From NCBI GenBank assembly GCA_016934575.1, contig JAFGSN010000187.1, positions 1 to 54,332 on the forward strand: 54,332 bases of DNA, read 5' to 3'. A model generated the notes under the pieces. The model worked only from the letters and a program-made list of their open reading frames with translations, was not told the origin of the DNA and made no database searches. The position numbers and the translations under genes are program-made. The DNA comes from Vicinamibacteria bacterium. GTDB taxonomy: Bacteria > Acidobacteriota > Vicinamibacteria > Fen-336. Position 1 is the stretch's first letter. Each line of letters opens with the position of its first letter. Shown here piece after piece: positions 38,908 through 49,502 of the stretch.

Positions 38908-40710
38908 TCACGTCTCCTTCACGGCGAGATGCCGCCTGATTCGCCGCGCCAGGCTCTCGCCGACGACGCCGGCCAGATCGGCCTCGCTCGCCAGCTTCAA
39001 GCGGCGCAGGGAGCCGAAGTGAGCCAATAATCGCCGGCGTCGCGCCGGACCGACGCCGGGAATCTCGTCGAGCCCCGAGCGCAGCAGGCTCCTGGAACGA
39101 GAGGCGCGGTGAAAGCGAATCGCGAAGCGATGCGCCTCGTCGCGCATGCGCTGCAAGAGCTGCAAAACCGGCGAGTGCCGCGGGAGAACGATCGGCTCCG
39201 CGCGCCGACCGACGAAGATCAGTTCCTCGCGCTTGGCGAGACCGGCTGCCGGCCGGTCGCCGAGTCCGATCTGTTCGAGCGCTTCAAGCGCCGCCCCCAA
39301 CTGCCCCCTGCCGCCGTCGACGAGCACGAGGTCCGGGAGCATCCGGCCTTCTTCGAGCAGCCGCCGGTATCGACGAGACACCGCCTCGCGTATCGCCGCG
39401 ACGTCGTCGGGTTTGTCCGTAACGCCACGAACGCGATACTTGCGATAAGCGGACTTGAGAGGACGCGCGTTCTCGAAGCAAATCATCGCGGCGACAACAT
39501 CCGACCCTTGCGTGTTCGAGACGTCAAAGCACTCGATGCGTCTCGGCGCGTCTTCGAGCCCCAGCAAATCGCGGAGCGCGCACAAGATCTCCTCGGATTG
39601 ACGCCGCGGGCGCCTCCATTCCAAATCGAACGCCAATCGCGCGTTGCGCGCCAGAAGATCGAGCAGGCGCAACTTTTCGCCGCGTCGTGGCACGCGAATG
39701 CTCACGCGCGCGCCGCGTTTTTGCGACAACCACGACTCGATCAGACCACGCTCCGGGAAATCATCCTGGACGAGGATCTCTCGCGGCACGTCCTTGTCGG
39801 ATCCGTAATACTGCTGAAGCGTCGCGGAGAGCGCTTTGTCGGGCTCCTCCAGGCGGTCGAGCAGGAAAGCCTCGCGTTCGACCACCCGGCCGCCGCGAAC
39901 GACAAAGACCTGGAGCGCGGCGCGCGCGCCCTCGACGTGCGCATAGAAAACGTCGCGATCCCGCCTCGCGATCGTTGTGATCTTCTGGGGGGCGGCGAGC
40001 CGTTCGAGGTCGCGAATCTGATCGCGCAACGCAGCCGCATCCTCGAAGCGTTCGTCTGCGGAAGCGGACGACATCCGTGCGCGTAAAGACGCCAAGACCT
40101 CGTCGGCTCTTCCATCAAGAAACAAACGCGCCTCCTCGCAGGAACGACGATAACGCGCGCGAGAACAGATGGTTTCCACGCACGGCGCGAGACAGCGGCC
40201 GATCTGATGCTGAAGGCAGGGACGGCGACGGCGGCCGTCGAGCTTTTCGTGACAGGAACGAATCCCGAAGGCTTTGTGAACGACCGCCGCCGTCCGTCGC
40301 GACAACCCGGCCGGTATGTACGGCCCGCCATATGCGCCGCCGTCCGCGTCCACGCGCCGCACGACGTGCAGCCGCGGATATTCCTCGGCCAGCGTGAGCT
40401 TGAGATAAGGATGATTCTTGTCATCGCGCAAAAGAACGTTGTACGGAGGACGATGGCGCTTGATGAGATTGTTCTCGAGCGCGAGCGCCTCGACCTCGGA
40501 GTCGGTGACGATCACTTCGATATCGACGATCTCCGAGACAAGCGACCGCTTGTGCGGATCCAACGGCTGCTTTGGCTGAAAGTAGGTGCGCGCGCGATCG
40601 CGCAGGGAGCGCGCCTTGCCGACGTAGAGAATCCGGCCGCCGTCATCACGAAAGAGATAGACGCCCGGCCGCGACGGCAGGCCGTCGAGTTTTTCCCGCA
40701 GACTCATCAC
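38908..40710 (-). CDS. uvrC: Excinuclease ABC subunit C
   Basis: PSRPGVYLFRDDGGRILYVGKARSLRDRARTYF (GIY-YIG), RRIECFDVSNTQGSDVVAAMICFENARPLKSAYRKYRV, C-terminal HhH DEIPGVGPARRRRLLAHFGS. Confidence 0.95.
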   Translation of the reverse strand: MMSLREKLDGLPSRPGVYLFRDDGGRILYVGKARSLRDRARTYFQPKQPLDPHKRSLVSEIVDIEVIVTDSEVEALALENNLIKRHRPPYNVLLRDDKNHPYLKLTLAEEYPRLHVVRRVDADGGAYGGPYIPAGLSRRTAAVVHKAFGIRSCHEKLDGRRRRPCLQHQIGRCLAPCVETICSRARYRRSCEEARLFLDGRADEVLASLRARMSSASADERFEDAAALRDQIRDLERLAAPQKITTIARRDRDVFYAHVEGARAALQVFVVRGGRVVEREAFLLDRLEEPDKALSATLQQYYGSDKDVPREILVQDDFPERGLIESWLSQKRGARVSIRVPRRGEKLRLLDLLARNARLAFDLEWRRPRRQSEEILCALRDLLGLEDAPRRIECFDVSNTQGSDVVAAMICFENARPLKSAYRKYRVRGVTDKPDDVAAIREAVSRRYRRLLEEGRMLPDLVLVDGGRGQLGAALEALEQIGLGDRPAAGLAKREELIFVGRRAEPIVLPRHSPVLQLLQRMRDEAHRFAIRFHRASRSRSLLRSGLDEIPGVGPARRRRLLAHFGSLRRLKLASEADLAGVVGESLARRIRRHLAVKET

Positions 40711-40829
40711 CCCTCAATTATGCGGGAGAAATCGAGAAGCCGAAGGAAGCGCGCCGCGCCGCCGTGACGCGCCGCGCCGCTCCGGAGCAAGCCGGAATCG
40801 AACGCGGCTCATGCGCCTGGAACCCGACT

Positions 40830-41861
40830 TTAGCCGGGCCCTATCGCATCCCGTGAGCGAATGGGAGTCGACTCCACATCGTGGGATTCAATCGAGACGC
40901 CGTACCAGATGGCCTCGGGCGTCACGCCCAGGCTTCCGGCCTGCATTCTCAGCTCGATCCGGCCTTTCGCGAGACCGACATATCGACGAAAGCGGATTGG
41001 CACGCGAATCGCGCCCGGTTCGAGAGCCGGCAGCCTGACGGCGAGACCGCGTGAGACGACCTTGTGAAGCTGATCCAGAACGTCCTTGGGCCGCAAGGCC
41101 AGACCGCATCGCCAGAACGTGTCCTGGGCGCGCAACGCCTTCTCGACATGACTCCACGAGGCGCCGGACGGTTTCACGCGTACGCGAAGACGGCGCCCAT
41201 GAATCCGCGGCCGCGCCACGACCGTCTCGCCGTCGGCCGTCAGCAAGAGCTCTCCCGTCAGGTCGTAAGTCTGCGGCATGATGTCGGCTTCGACTTCCTG
41301 CCGCAGACTGAAATCGCGGCAGACCAGGTTCGCCATTCCCCGTGAGTTCCACGCGAATTGCATGGTGGCCCGCGCCCGGCCTTCCCGCAAGGATACGGGC
41401 ATGACGATCGCCACGCGACTTTCATCTTCACAAGCGACCTGCGGCCGGCCGGCGCGCAGCACGCCGCTGACACGATGTACGTCGAGCCGCAACCTCCAGC
41501 TCCCGACGCGAACCCGGCCGAGAAGCACGCCCTTGTGAACGTCGCCGCGCTTCTCCACGCGAATGCCCTCCACATCGAGCGGAGCGCGGTCGATGACCTG
41601 CGCGACGACGCGCTCGGTGAGTTTCTGCGCGTAGAGCCAGCGCAAACCGAAAGCGACGTCATTGCGAGGCGCGCCGCGCAACGACGGATCCTGCGCGGCC
41701 AGATGGGCCCATTGCGCGCGCAGTCGCTCTCGGTCGTCGCGCAGCTCTCCCAAGCTCGGGCGCAAGAAAAGGTAAACACCGACCGCCAGAATGACCGTCA
41801 GGGCGAGGGCTCGCAACGGTCGCGGTCGCGTGCGTTTCGGTCGCTTGGTCTTCCTGGCCAT
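40830..41861 (-). CDS. Hypothetical membrane-anchored protein
   Basis: Basic N-terminus then TM (ALALTVILAVGVYLFL), beta-rich extracytoplasmic region. 9 bp from upstream gene. Confidence 0.65.
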   Translation of the reverse strand: MARKTKRPKRTRPRPLRALALTVILAVGVYLFLRPSLGELRDDRERLRAQWAHLAAQDPSLRGAPRNDVAFGLRWLYAQKLTERVVAQVIDRAPLDVEGIRVEKRGDVHKGVLLGRVRVGSWRLRLDVHRVSGVLRAGRPQVACEDESRVAIVMPVSLREGRARATMQFAWNSRGMANLVCRDFSLRQEVEADIMPQTYDLTGELLLTADGETVVARPRIHGRRLRVRVKPSGASWSHVEKALRAQDTFWRCGLALRPKDVLDQLHKVVSRGLAVRLPALEPGAIRVPIRFRRYVGLAKGRIELRMQAGSLGVTPEAIWYGVSIESHDVESTPIRSRDAIGPG

Positions 41862-41870
41862 CCGAGAACG

Positions 41871-42656
41871 CTACTCCGAAGGCGACTCGATTGAGTCGGT
41901 CACATCGGCGCGCAGGGCAATCCACAGTCGTCCATCGTACGCCAGCACGTCGGACACGGTCGCCGTGACCGCAAGTCGGCCCGCATGCAATCGAACGGCG
42001 CCATGCCGGCTCGCCGGAGGTATGTCGATGACGCGCTCAAGACGCACGGGAACCTCAAAAGGGCGCGCGAATGTCTCAAATGCATGGATTCGCAAACGTC
42101 CAAACTCGTCGAGAAGACGCCGTGTCGCGCCGTGACGCTCAAAAACGCCGGCGGGGCGGACTTCGAACGCCAGGAGTGAAACACGCCCCTTCAGCGTGCC
42201 CTCCACGTCGTCCAGATCGACGACATCGACCTCGCCGAAGAGCCGCAATGCCGCGAACTCGTCGGACGGTTGCACGCCGCGTTCGCCGACGCGGCCCTCC
42301 ATGACCAGAAGAGCCAGACCGTCCTCACACTCGACCGCCACTTCAGTGATCCGTACGCGATATCGATCAGCGACGACATCCTCCCAAGGCAGATGCGCGC
42401 CGAGGATCGCCGCGATCAGGCCCTGATCCAGGACCAGCGTCATGTCGTGCTCGGCGAGAATCGACCCGGCGCGCGACGCGTTGACGAGTTTTCGCAGCTT
42501 CTCCACTCGCCGCGTCAGGATCGCCCGCTCGCCGGATCCCGTCAGCCGCAGACGGCCGCAGGCGGAAGGATCGAAGGTCGGCATGCCCACGAGCCCGATC
42601 GCCAGAAGGGCGGCGACCGGCGCGCGAGCGACGCCGAATCCGACGGCGCGATTCAC
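41871..42656 (-). CDS. Hypothetical exported protein
   Basis: Signal-like N-terminus (VAALLAIGLVGM), beta-rich body. Co-directional with and 3 bp from NUDIX. Confidence 0.65.
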   Translation of the reverse strand: MNRAVGFGVARAPVAALLAIGLVGMPTFDPSACGRLRLTGSGERAILTRRVEKLRKLVNASRAGSILAEHDMTLVLDQGLIAAILGAHLPWEDVVADRYRVRITEVAVECEDGLALLVMEGRVGERGVQPSDEFAALRLFGEVDVVDLDDVEGTLKGRVSLLAFEVRPAGVFERHGATRRLLDEFGRLRIHAFETFARPFEVPVRLERVIDIPPASRHGAVRLHAGRLAVTATVSDVLAYDGRLWIALRADVTDSIESPSE

Positions 42657-42659
42657 GGC

Positions 42660-43190
42660 TCAGGCGCTCCTAACCAAGCGCGCCAGGACTCGACGCACGG
42701 AATCGAAGGCGACGTCGCTCATGTCGATCTCCCGCGGAAGAACAAAGTCGTAATCGGAAATGTCGTCAGCGGCGCGGATCAGGGACGGATCGTGAACGCC
42801 GCAGGTGTAGTAGACGTCGAGTGTGTTGTAACGCAGACCGCCGTAATCGTAGGTATTGAATTCGGAGCAGAAGTACTTCGAATCAACGATCTCCAGGTTG
42901 AGCTCCTCACGCAGCTCGCGATGCAACGCCTCCTCGGCCGTCTCCCCCGGTTCGACGAATCCCCCGGGAACGTCGAGTTTGCCGCGTTGAGGATCGATCG
43001 CTCTTCGCGTGAGAAGCACCCGATCGTCGTCGCCCCGAATGATCGCGGCCACGGCGGCGGCGACATCCAGATAAAAGATGAACCGGCAGCTCGCGCAACT
43101 GAAACGGGAACCGGCTCCCGACTCCAGCCCCGCGGCGCCGCATCGGGGACAGAAGCGAAAAACGAGGGCGGGCTGAGCGTCGGCGCTCAT
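42660..43190 (-). CDS. NUDIX hydrolase with N-terminal zinc ribbon
   Basis: FCPRCGAAGLESGAGSRFSCASC (Zn ribbon); GGFVEPGETAEEALHRELREELNLEI (NUDIX box). Confidence 0.93.
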   Translation of the reverse strand: MSADAQPALVFRFCPRCGAAGLESGAGSRFSCASCRFIFYLDVAAAVAAIIRGDDDRVLLTRRAIDPQRGKLDVPGGFVEPGETAEEALHRELREELNLEIVDSKYFCSEFNTYDYGGLRYNTLDVYYTCGVHDPSLIRAADDISDYDFVLPREIDMSDVAFDSVRRVLARLVRSA

Positions 43191-43333
43191 CAGAAATCGA
43201 GACGCGTCTCGGCCGTCACGCCGCGTTCGATGCTATCGCCATGCGTCGCTTCAGTCTCCAACCGCTCCAGATCGTGCTCGCATGCGAACGAAAGCGGCAT
43301 GGCGAACGGCACGATGGCAAGGATCCATCGCAT
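43190..43333 (-). CDS. Small (47 aa) exported/lipoprotein-like ORF, not in the supplied ORF track
   Basis: Reads MRWILAIVPFAMPLSFACEHDLERLETEATHGDSIERGVTAETRLDF*. Perfect SD gaaggaggacgtgaATG; stop overlaps the NUDIX start (TGATG). Confidence 0.6.
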   Translation of the reverse strand: MRWILAIVPFAMPLSFACEHDLERLETEATHGDSIERGVTAETRLDF

Positions 43334-43509
43334 TCACGTCCTCCTTCCGGCGTGACTCAATGAGATCGACCCTCCCGGACTCGCACGCCCTTATGGATTG
43401 ACACGGTCTCACGCTCCTGTATAGCCTAATCTAATCCAGCCATTGTCGGCATCGGCCCTTTGATGGGAGGCTAGCGGAACCTTCAGCGTGACGAAGGAGT
43501 GAACGCCGC

Positions 43510-44619
43510 CTAACCCGCCGCGGCGTCGTTCTGCGCTCGAAACGCGGCGAGCGCCCGATCGACTTCGGCGACGTCGATCACGATCTTGCCGTCTTCGGCG
43601 GCCGTCCCCCGGGGATCGTACTCGAACGGGCGAATCACGCGCCGAAAGATCTCCTTGAGAGCGCGCGCGCCCAGTCGCGGCTGTCGCGACGCTTCTCGGG
43701 CGATTCTGCGGCAGGCGTCGGGAGTGAGCTGGAGCCGAATGCCCAGACGGGCGAAATAGGTCTGCGACTGTCGTAATGCCGACTCCTGCCCTTGCGTGAA
43801 GATCCTCAACAGATCCTCCTCGCCCAGAGCGTCGAGAAGCACGACGGCATCGAAGCGCGACAGAAACTGCGGGCTCACGCCGTACTCGAAGAGGTCTTCG
43901 CTCTTCAGCCATTCGCGCAACGAGAACTGAAGCTCGTTGCGAACGCGGCCGTCCTCCACGACCGTCACCGGTTTCAAGGCGCCCCGGTCCCTCCCCGCGG
44001 TGACGCGATGATAAACGGCGTCATGGAGGCCCTCGAACGCCCCCACACAGACGAACAAGATGCTCCGCGAATCGATCTGAACCGTCGCACCGTCCGCCCA
44101 GTCCGGAAGTCGCAGCGGCACGGCCTCGTTCTCGATCAGGGTGAGCAACGCCTCCTGCGCCCGAATTCCGGAGACGTTCGGCTGCCCGCCGACCACCGTC
44201 CGGATCTTATCGACCTCGTCCACGAACACCAGGCCGTGGCTGGCTTGCTCAATCAGCAGCTCGACGGAGGCGCCGGAGCCGAGCCGCCTGCGAGCGCGTT
44301 CGATCAATCGCAGCAACAGACCCTCTCCGGCATGGCCGCGCTCGGCCTCCTCTCCCAGCACGTTGGCGTGAATGCGTATCACGTTCGAGCTCACGGCCAG
44401 GCTCGGATCGGCGGCCAGCATCTCTTCGACGGCATGCAGCAGCGTCGTCTTGCCCGTGCCCGAGGGCCCGATCATCAAGACGTTGCCGACGCGCAGGCCC
44501 GTCAGCTTCTTCGCGATCGCGACCGCGATCTCCTGAATCGCCTCCCGCTGGCCGATCACGCGCTGCTCAAGCTGTTGCGCGATCTGAATCGGAGTCGGCG
44601 TTCCCGACGTGATGGTCAC
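43510..44619 (-). CDS. ClpX-like AAA+ ATPase lacking zinc-binding domain and IGF loop
   Basis: LEQRVIGQREAIQEIAVAI, Walker A GPSGTGKTT, Walker B GLVFVDEVDKI, sensor 1 SILFVCVGAFEGL, FLSRFDAVVLLDAL, sensor 2 RLGARALKEIFRRVI. GTG 44619. Confidence 0.85.
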   Translation of the reverse strand: MTITSGTPTPIQIAQQLEQRVIGQREAIQEIAVAIAKKLTGLRVGNVLMIGPSGTGKTTLLHAVEEMLAADPSLAVSSNVIRIHANVLGEEAERGHAGEGLLLRLIERARRRLGSGASVELLIEQASHGLVFVDEVDKIRTVVGGQPNVSGIRAQEALLTLIENEAVPLRLPDWADGATVQIDSRSILFVCVGAFEGLHDAVYHRVTAGRDRGALKPVTVVEDGRVRNELQFSLREWLKSEDLFEYGVSPQFLSRFDAVVLLDALGEEDLLRIFTQGQESALRQSQTYFARLGIRLQLTPDACRRIAREASRQPRLGARALKEIFRRVIRPFEYDPRGTAAEDGKIVIDVAEVDRALAAFRAQNDAAAG

Positions 44620-44623
44620 TTTT

Positions 44624-45442
44624 CTATCCTGCAGGCCGGGCGGGACCCTTGAGAGGAACCTCGCCCAGCGCTTGACGTTGAATCGCGATGAGCTCGGAGA
44701 TGCCGCGCTCGGCCGTCGCCAAAAGCGCATGCAGGTCGGTCGTATCGAACGGACGCCCCTCGGCCGTGCCCTGAATCTCGACGAAACGGCCGCCGCCAGT
44801 CTTCACGATGTTCATGTCGACCTCGGCGCTCGCGTCCTCCCGATAAGTGAGATCGAGCAAGACGTTGTCGCCGATCTTGCCCACCGAGGTCGCCGCGACA
44901 AAATCAAGCAACGGCGGCTGAACGACGAGTTTCTGTTTCTCCAGCCGCTTGAGCGCCTCGGCCAAAGCCACGAAGGCTCCCGTGATCGAAGCCGTCCGCG
45001 TGCCGCCGTCCGCCTGAATGACGTCGCAGTCCACCCACAGCGTGCGTTCCCCCAACGCCTTGAGGTCCACCACCGCCCGTAGCGCGCGGCCGATCAGCCG
45101 CTGGATCTCGCAGGTCCGCCCTGAAGCGCGGCCGCGGGTGGCTTCGCGTTGCGTCCTGTCGCTCGTGGCGCGCGGGAGCATTCCATACTCGCTGGTGATC
45201 CAGCCCTCGGCCTTTCCCTTGAGAAAGCGCGGGACGCGCTCCTCGACGCTGACCGTGCAAATGACTTTCGTCTCGCCCACCTCGATCAGCGCCGACCCTT
45301 CCGCATGCTTGCTGAATCCGGGAGTGATGACAACCGGCCGCAACGCGTCCGCCCTCCGACCGTCCTCGCGCTCGCCCGGAGCGCGATCACGAAGCAGGGT
45401 CGAATCGATGCGAGTCTTGAAATCGCCGATATGAAAGCTCAT
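44624..45442 (-). CDS. rph: Ribonuclease PH
   Basis: [101 protein letters not shown] 45442 overlaps upstream stop. Confidence 0.96.
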   Translation of the reverse strand: MSFHIGDFKTRIDSTLLRDRAPGEREDGRRADALRPVVITPGFSKHAEGSALIEVGETKVICTVSVEERVPRFLKGKAEGWITSEYGMLPRATSDRTQREATRGRASGRTCEIQRLIGRALRAVVDLKALGERTLWVDCDVIQADGGTRTASITGAFVALAEALKRLEKQKLVVQPPLLDFVAATSVGKIGDNVLLDLTYREDASAEVDMNIVKTGGGRFVEIQGTAEGRPFDTTDLHALLATAERGISELIAIQRQALGEVPLKGPARPAG

Positions 45443-47652
45443 GGCTGCGTGTTTCTCGCGGAATGGACATGGCCCGGTGTTCCGAGCGCATAGATCCGCC
45501 GATAGTGAGCCTGGTTGGCCAGGACCGTGGCAACATAATGCCGGGTTTCGGAAAAGGGGATGTTCTCGATGAACATCTCCGCGGGCATGTCGGGCTGAGA
45601 CGAAGTCCACTGAGTCACGCGGTGAGGTCCGGCGTTGTATGCCGCCAGGGCGCGTTCGATCCGTCCTCCGAAAGAGTCGATCATTTCGCGCAGGTAGTGT
45701 AGCCCGAAGTCGAGGCTCACGGCAGGATCGTGAAGAGCCTGGCGGCTGAAAGGCGTTCCCAACTCACGAGCGATCTGCCGCCCCGTGGCGGGCATGATCT
45801 GCATCAGTCCGCGCGCTCCGGCGGGGCTTAAGGCGGCGGCCTGGAACGTGGACTCCTGACAGATCAACGCCGCGATCAACGCGGGATCGATGTTTTCTCT
45901 CACGGCCTTGGAAACGATCATCTCCTCGAATTCCAGCGGGTAGAGAATACGCCAGACCGGCTCGGGAAGCAGATCGCCGGCCTCGCCGATCCATTCGGGA
46001 TAGGCGCGTTTCATGGAGACGATCGCGGGACGCAACCGTTCCGAGCGCCGCTCCAGCCAACCGATCGTGGCTTGCACGCCGGGCGTCAAAGGCAGGCTCT
46101 TCAGCTCGCCAATCGCTTCAGCGTGCCGATTGATCAGAACGAGCTGCCGTACGCGAGCGCGGCTGGGCTCCGGAATGTCCGCGGCGGCGTCCTCGGCCAT
46201 GGGCCGAACGAACGCGGGCGGCGCGGGGCTCTTCGTCGGCGGCGCGGGAAGCTCGCCCAACGCCTCGCGCGCCTTCATTCCGTGATATGCGTGCTTGAAA
46301 CGACGTACGGTCTCGGCGAACAGATCGCGAGCCCGGTCCGTCTGTCCGGTCGCGATGCGCGCACGACCGGCCCAGTAGAGAAACCCCGCGGTCTCCCGCT
46401 CCGACGGCCAGACACGCGCCGCGCGCTCGAATGACTGGGCCGCGGCATCGTATCGCCCGTGACGGAAATCCGCCCAAGCGACGTGCCAGGATGCTCGCCG
46501 AGCGTCGCGCGATTCAGTGTCCGCCGCCAGCAGTTGGCGAAAGAACGGCACGGCATCGTCCGCGCGTCCCTGGGCGAGATGGTTGGAGGCGAGTCGTATC
46601 AGGGCCGCCCCGGCCCATGGGCTGCCCGGACAGCATCGCGCCACGGCCTCGTACCCGGCGAGACGATTGTCCTTTGTGGGAGCGCGGCGCGCGCGATGGT
46701 AGAGCGCTTCCGCTTCATAAGGCGAGCCCGTGGGGACCGACGCGAGCTGCGCCAGACCCGCGCGACGGCGCCCCAGAGCCAGAAGCGTCCGGCCCAGTCG
46801 AACGGCAATGAGATCGTCCTCGACCGTGCCCGAGCGCGGCTTTTGAAGCGCGCCCAAAAGGGATTCGGCCTCTCGATACAGTTTCGCGTCAAAGAGCGCG
46901 AGAGCCCTCTGGAGATTCCGCCGCCGCTGTTCAATCGGAGTGAGGGGCGGCAGATACCGCGCCAGAGATCGCATGAGATCGGCCGCCTGGACACGCTCCG
47001 GCGCGGCCGGGTGTTCGCGATCAAGACGATCGAGGCACGACGCCGCTTCCTGCGAATTCTTCTGATCATTGCGAACGCGCGCCAGAATCAGCAATACCCT
47101 TGCCGTCCGTTCGGGACAGGCGGCCAGCGCCTGCATCGACGCATCGGCCGCCTCGCTGAGCCGTCCAATATCGGCCAGAACCGACGCGCCTTCGATCAAC
47201 GCCGGACAGATCAGCGGGCTTCCTGTCTGCGCCTTGGCGGCGGCAAGAAACAGCTTTCCCGCATCCGGCTTGTCGCCGGCGTCGCGATAGGCGCGCGCCA
47301 GCGCGAGCAACGCATGATCGGACAGCGCCGTCAAGCGTACGTCGGGGTGCCCGAGCAGCGTCGCCGCCCGCGCCACGCGACGTGATTCGATCAGCGATAG
47401 TCCCGCGGCGATGCGCGCCAGACCCGCGACGAGCGTGCCCGGATGCGCCGACCATACTCGCTCAAGGGCGGCGATGCGCGCGTCGGGACCGCCGAACGCG
47501 GTCATGACAAGCGCGTCCCGCAGCGACTCCTCGCCGTGCGTCTCGAATCCAGGCTCGTACCAGTAGCCGTGACGTTGCTCCGCCGCGGCAGGCGGCGCGG
47601 CGGCAAGGCCGAGCATAAGGCTCGCAAGAATGTGAGCGCCGAGCACGAACAT
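45439..47652 (-). CDS. Soluble lytic murein transglycosylase (Slt-like, TPR + SLT domain)
   Basis: [81 protein letters not shown]. Confidence 0.93.
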   Translation of the reverse strand: MFVLGAHILASLMLGLAAAPPAAAEQRHGYWYEPGFETHGEESLRDALVMTAFGGPDARIAALERVWSAHPGTLVAGLARIAAGLSLIESRRVARAATLLGHPDVRLTALSDHALLALARAYRDAGDKPDAGKLFLAAAKAQTGSPLICPALIEGASVLADIGRLSEAADASMQALAACPERTARVLLILARVRNDQKNSQEAASCLDRLDREHPAAPERVQAADLMRSLARYLPPLTPIEQRRRNLQRALALFDAKLYREAESLLGALQKPRSGTVEDDLIAVRLGRTLLALGRRRAGLAQLASVPTGSPYEAEALYHRARRAPTKDNRLAGYEAVARCCPGSPWAGAALIRLASNHLAQGRADDAVPFFRQLLAADTESRDARRASWHVAWADFRHGRYDAAAQSFERAARVWPSERETAGFLYWAGRARIATGQTDRARDLFAETVRRFKHAYHGMKAREALGELPAPPTKSPAPPAFVRPMAEDAAADIPEPSRARVRQLVLINRHAEAIGELKSLPLTPGVQATIGWLERRSERLRPAIVSMKRAYPEWIGEAGDLLPEPVWRILYPLEFEEMIVSKAVRENIDPALIAALICQESTFQAAALSPAGARGLMQIMPATGRQIARELGTPFSRQALHDPAVSLDFGLHYLREMIDSFGGRIERALAAYNAGPHRVTQWTSSQPDMPAEMFIENIPFSETRHYVATVLANQAHYRRIYALGTPGHVHSARNTQP

Positions 47653-47672
47653 GATCTTGAATCAAGAAAGCG

Positions 47673-48902
47673 CTACATCGGACCAAGCGCGGAAGGATCC
47701 CCTCCGGCGAGAATACGCACGAGCTCGTCGACGAAGTAGTTGGTGCTCTCGCGGATCTGGGCGGGAACGCGATCGAGATACATCTGCCGCCCCCGTTCAA
47801 TATCCTCCTTCAAACGCTCGTAGACGTCGCGATTGCGCCGGCCTTCAGTCACCTTGGCCTCGTTGTACAGCTTGATCTCGCTCACGACGAGTCGCGCAAA
47901 GCGCTTGGCGTCTTCGTGAGCTTTCTGGTCATCGGGCGTCAGCGCCGGTCGAACCGGCGCTGGAGGAGGAGGAGGCGTTGCGGCTGGAATCGGCGTGTGC
48001 GCCGCGATGCCGGACATCTGCTGTTTGAGCGCCGCGGCGACGGGGCTACGGAACATTACCGTGGCCGCGCTCTCCTCGCTCGCCGGAGGCACGGGCGTGA
48101 ATCCGCCCGGCGACGGCGTCATGGGTCGTTCCTCGGCATGCGTCCGCATCGCGTGAGCGGGAGCGCCCGCGACCTTGGCCGCGCCGGCGGCCTTTGGAGC
48201 CAATGAGATCAGATCGATCACCTTGGCGGCGAAAAAAACCAGGATCTCGATCGCGCTCGTCTCGGCAACGGATATCTCCTCCTGCGTGGAGTCGCAATAG
48301 AGGATCGCGGCGATCTTGTCGCGCAAGATCAACGGCACGGCCAGGATGCCCTGCGGCGCGCCGCCGAGACGCGCGATCGCCTGCATCGTGCCGGGAGAAT
48401 GTGCGATGTGTCCGCTCAGAGCCTGTCGTGAGCTCAAAACGATGCGGAAGACGGTGTCGGCGCCGAGCGGAATGTTGATCTGCTTGACCAGGTCGGGCGG
48501 ATCGATGCCTCGAGCGTACCAGCCGATGGCGTTGTTGCCCTTGATGATGAACATCGCCGCCCGGTCGGCGTATTGGGAAACCTCGTTGACAAGGAAAATG
48601 AGGACTTCGGAAAGGCTTGTGCCTTTTTCCACGGCCACGATCGAAGCTTTGAGCCGATCGATCCCTGGACCGACCGGAGCAGGCGGTGGCTGCAGGGCCA
48701 ACGTCTCTGCAATCGCCGCGTCGATGGCGGACTCGTCGATCCGTTCGTCATATTTCGCGGCATTTTCCTGGAGAACATCCAGAGCGCTGACAAAATCCGC
48801 CTGTTGTCTGGCGATCTGTCGCTGTATCTCGACGACCCAGTTCGCCATCTGTTGATGAATCAGCGCCAAAGCTTTCGCTTTCAGCTCGTCCTGGAGGCTC
48901 AT
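47673..48902 (-). CDS. GAF domain-containing protein with conserved C-terminal helical region
   Basis: GAF-like LIFLVNEVSQYADRAAMFIIKGNNAIGWYARGI..GGAPQGILAVPLILRDKIAAILYCDST; C-terminal FARLVVSEIKLYNEAKVTEGRRNRDVYERLKEDIERGRQMYLDRVP. Confidence 0.75.
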   Translation of the reverse strand: MSLQDELKAKALALIHQQMANWVVEIQRQIARQQADFVSALDVLQENAAKYDERIDESAIDAAIAETLALQPPPAPVGPGIDRLKASIVAVEKGTSLSEVLIFLVNEVSQYADRAAMFIIKGNNAIGWYARGIDPPDLVKQINIPLGADTVFRIVLSSRQALSGHIAHSPGTMQAIARLGGAPQGILAVPLILRDKIAAILYCDSTQEEISVAETSAIEILVFFAAKVIDLISLAPKAAGAAKVAGAPAHAMRTHAEERPMTPSPGGFTPVPPASEESAATVMFRSPVAAALKQQMSGIAAHTPIPAATPPPPPAPVRPALTPDDQKAHEDAKRFARLVVSEIKLYNEAKVTEGRRNRDVYERLKEDIERGRQMYLDRVPAQIRESTNYFVDELVRILAGGDPSALGPM

Positions 48903-49087
48903 GTCAACCTCGGCCTACCCTCGAAATCTCGGTGGCACCGGAATTTAGGCGTCAAAGGATTATCCGTCAGTTGAAGAGTCCTGTCAATGCTTCGCGCGTC
49001 TCCAAGCTTCTGGGCGGCGGCAGAAGACGGCGGAAATCGAGGTTTCCGTGCAGAATGCCATATCATGCTAACATTCCCATTATCAGA

Positions 49088-49440
49088 GGGGGCGTCACGG
49101 TTTCGACGGGAACGCCGTCCCCGAGGGAGGCAAGCCGAGCGTTCTACCGGCTCGTTGATACGGTGGAAAACCTTAACTGCCAACGATAACTTGGCTCTGG
49201 CTGCCTAAAATATAGGCAACCCGCTTCTCCGGTTCCCCGCCCACGGGCGTCGGAAGAAGCGTCATCAATGTGGGCTGGCCCATGAGCTCTCGGTCCGGGG
49301 GCTTCGGGCAAGATCAATCGGACTAGCCGCCGCCGGTTTCGTCCGATCTTCACGGCGACGGCGAATCAACAGGTCGGACTAAGCTTGTAGGCTCTCTCGC
49401 AGGCACGCTTCCGGACGCGGGTTCGACTCCCGCCGCCTCC
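49088..49440 (+). ncRNA. ssrA: tmRNA (tag peptide ANDNLALAA)
   Basis: 5' GGGGGCGTCACGGTTTCGACGGG; 3' GGACGCGGGTTCGACTCCCGCCGCCTCCA; acceptor GGGGGCG pairs with CGCCTCC; tag ORF GCC AAC GAT AAC TTG GCT CTG GCT GCC TAA at 49179-49208. Confidence 0.97.
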
Positions 49441-49452
49441 AGATCAAGAAAC

Positions 49453-49469
49453 ACGTCGCCGAAGGCGAC
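49453..49469 (+). terminator. Short perfect hairpin just 3' of tmRNA, possible terminator/processing hairpin
   Basis: cgtcgcc-gaa-ggcgacg 7-bp stem; no U-tract. Confidence 0.35.
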
Positions 49470-49502
49470 GCGCGTCTACGAGTCGGTCATCGACGGCCGG
49501 GA

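Noticed and set aside
48932-49208. Plus-strand ORFs ending in NDNLALAA
   Set aside because: They only run into the tmRNA tag reading frame. The tmRNA explains the sequence.
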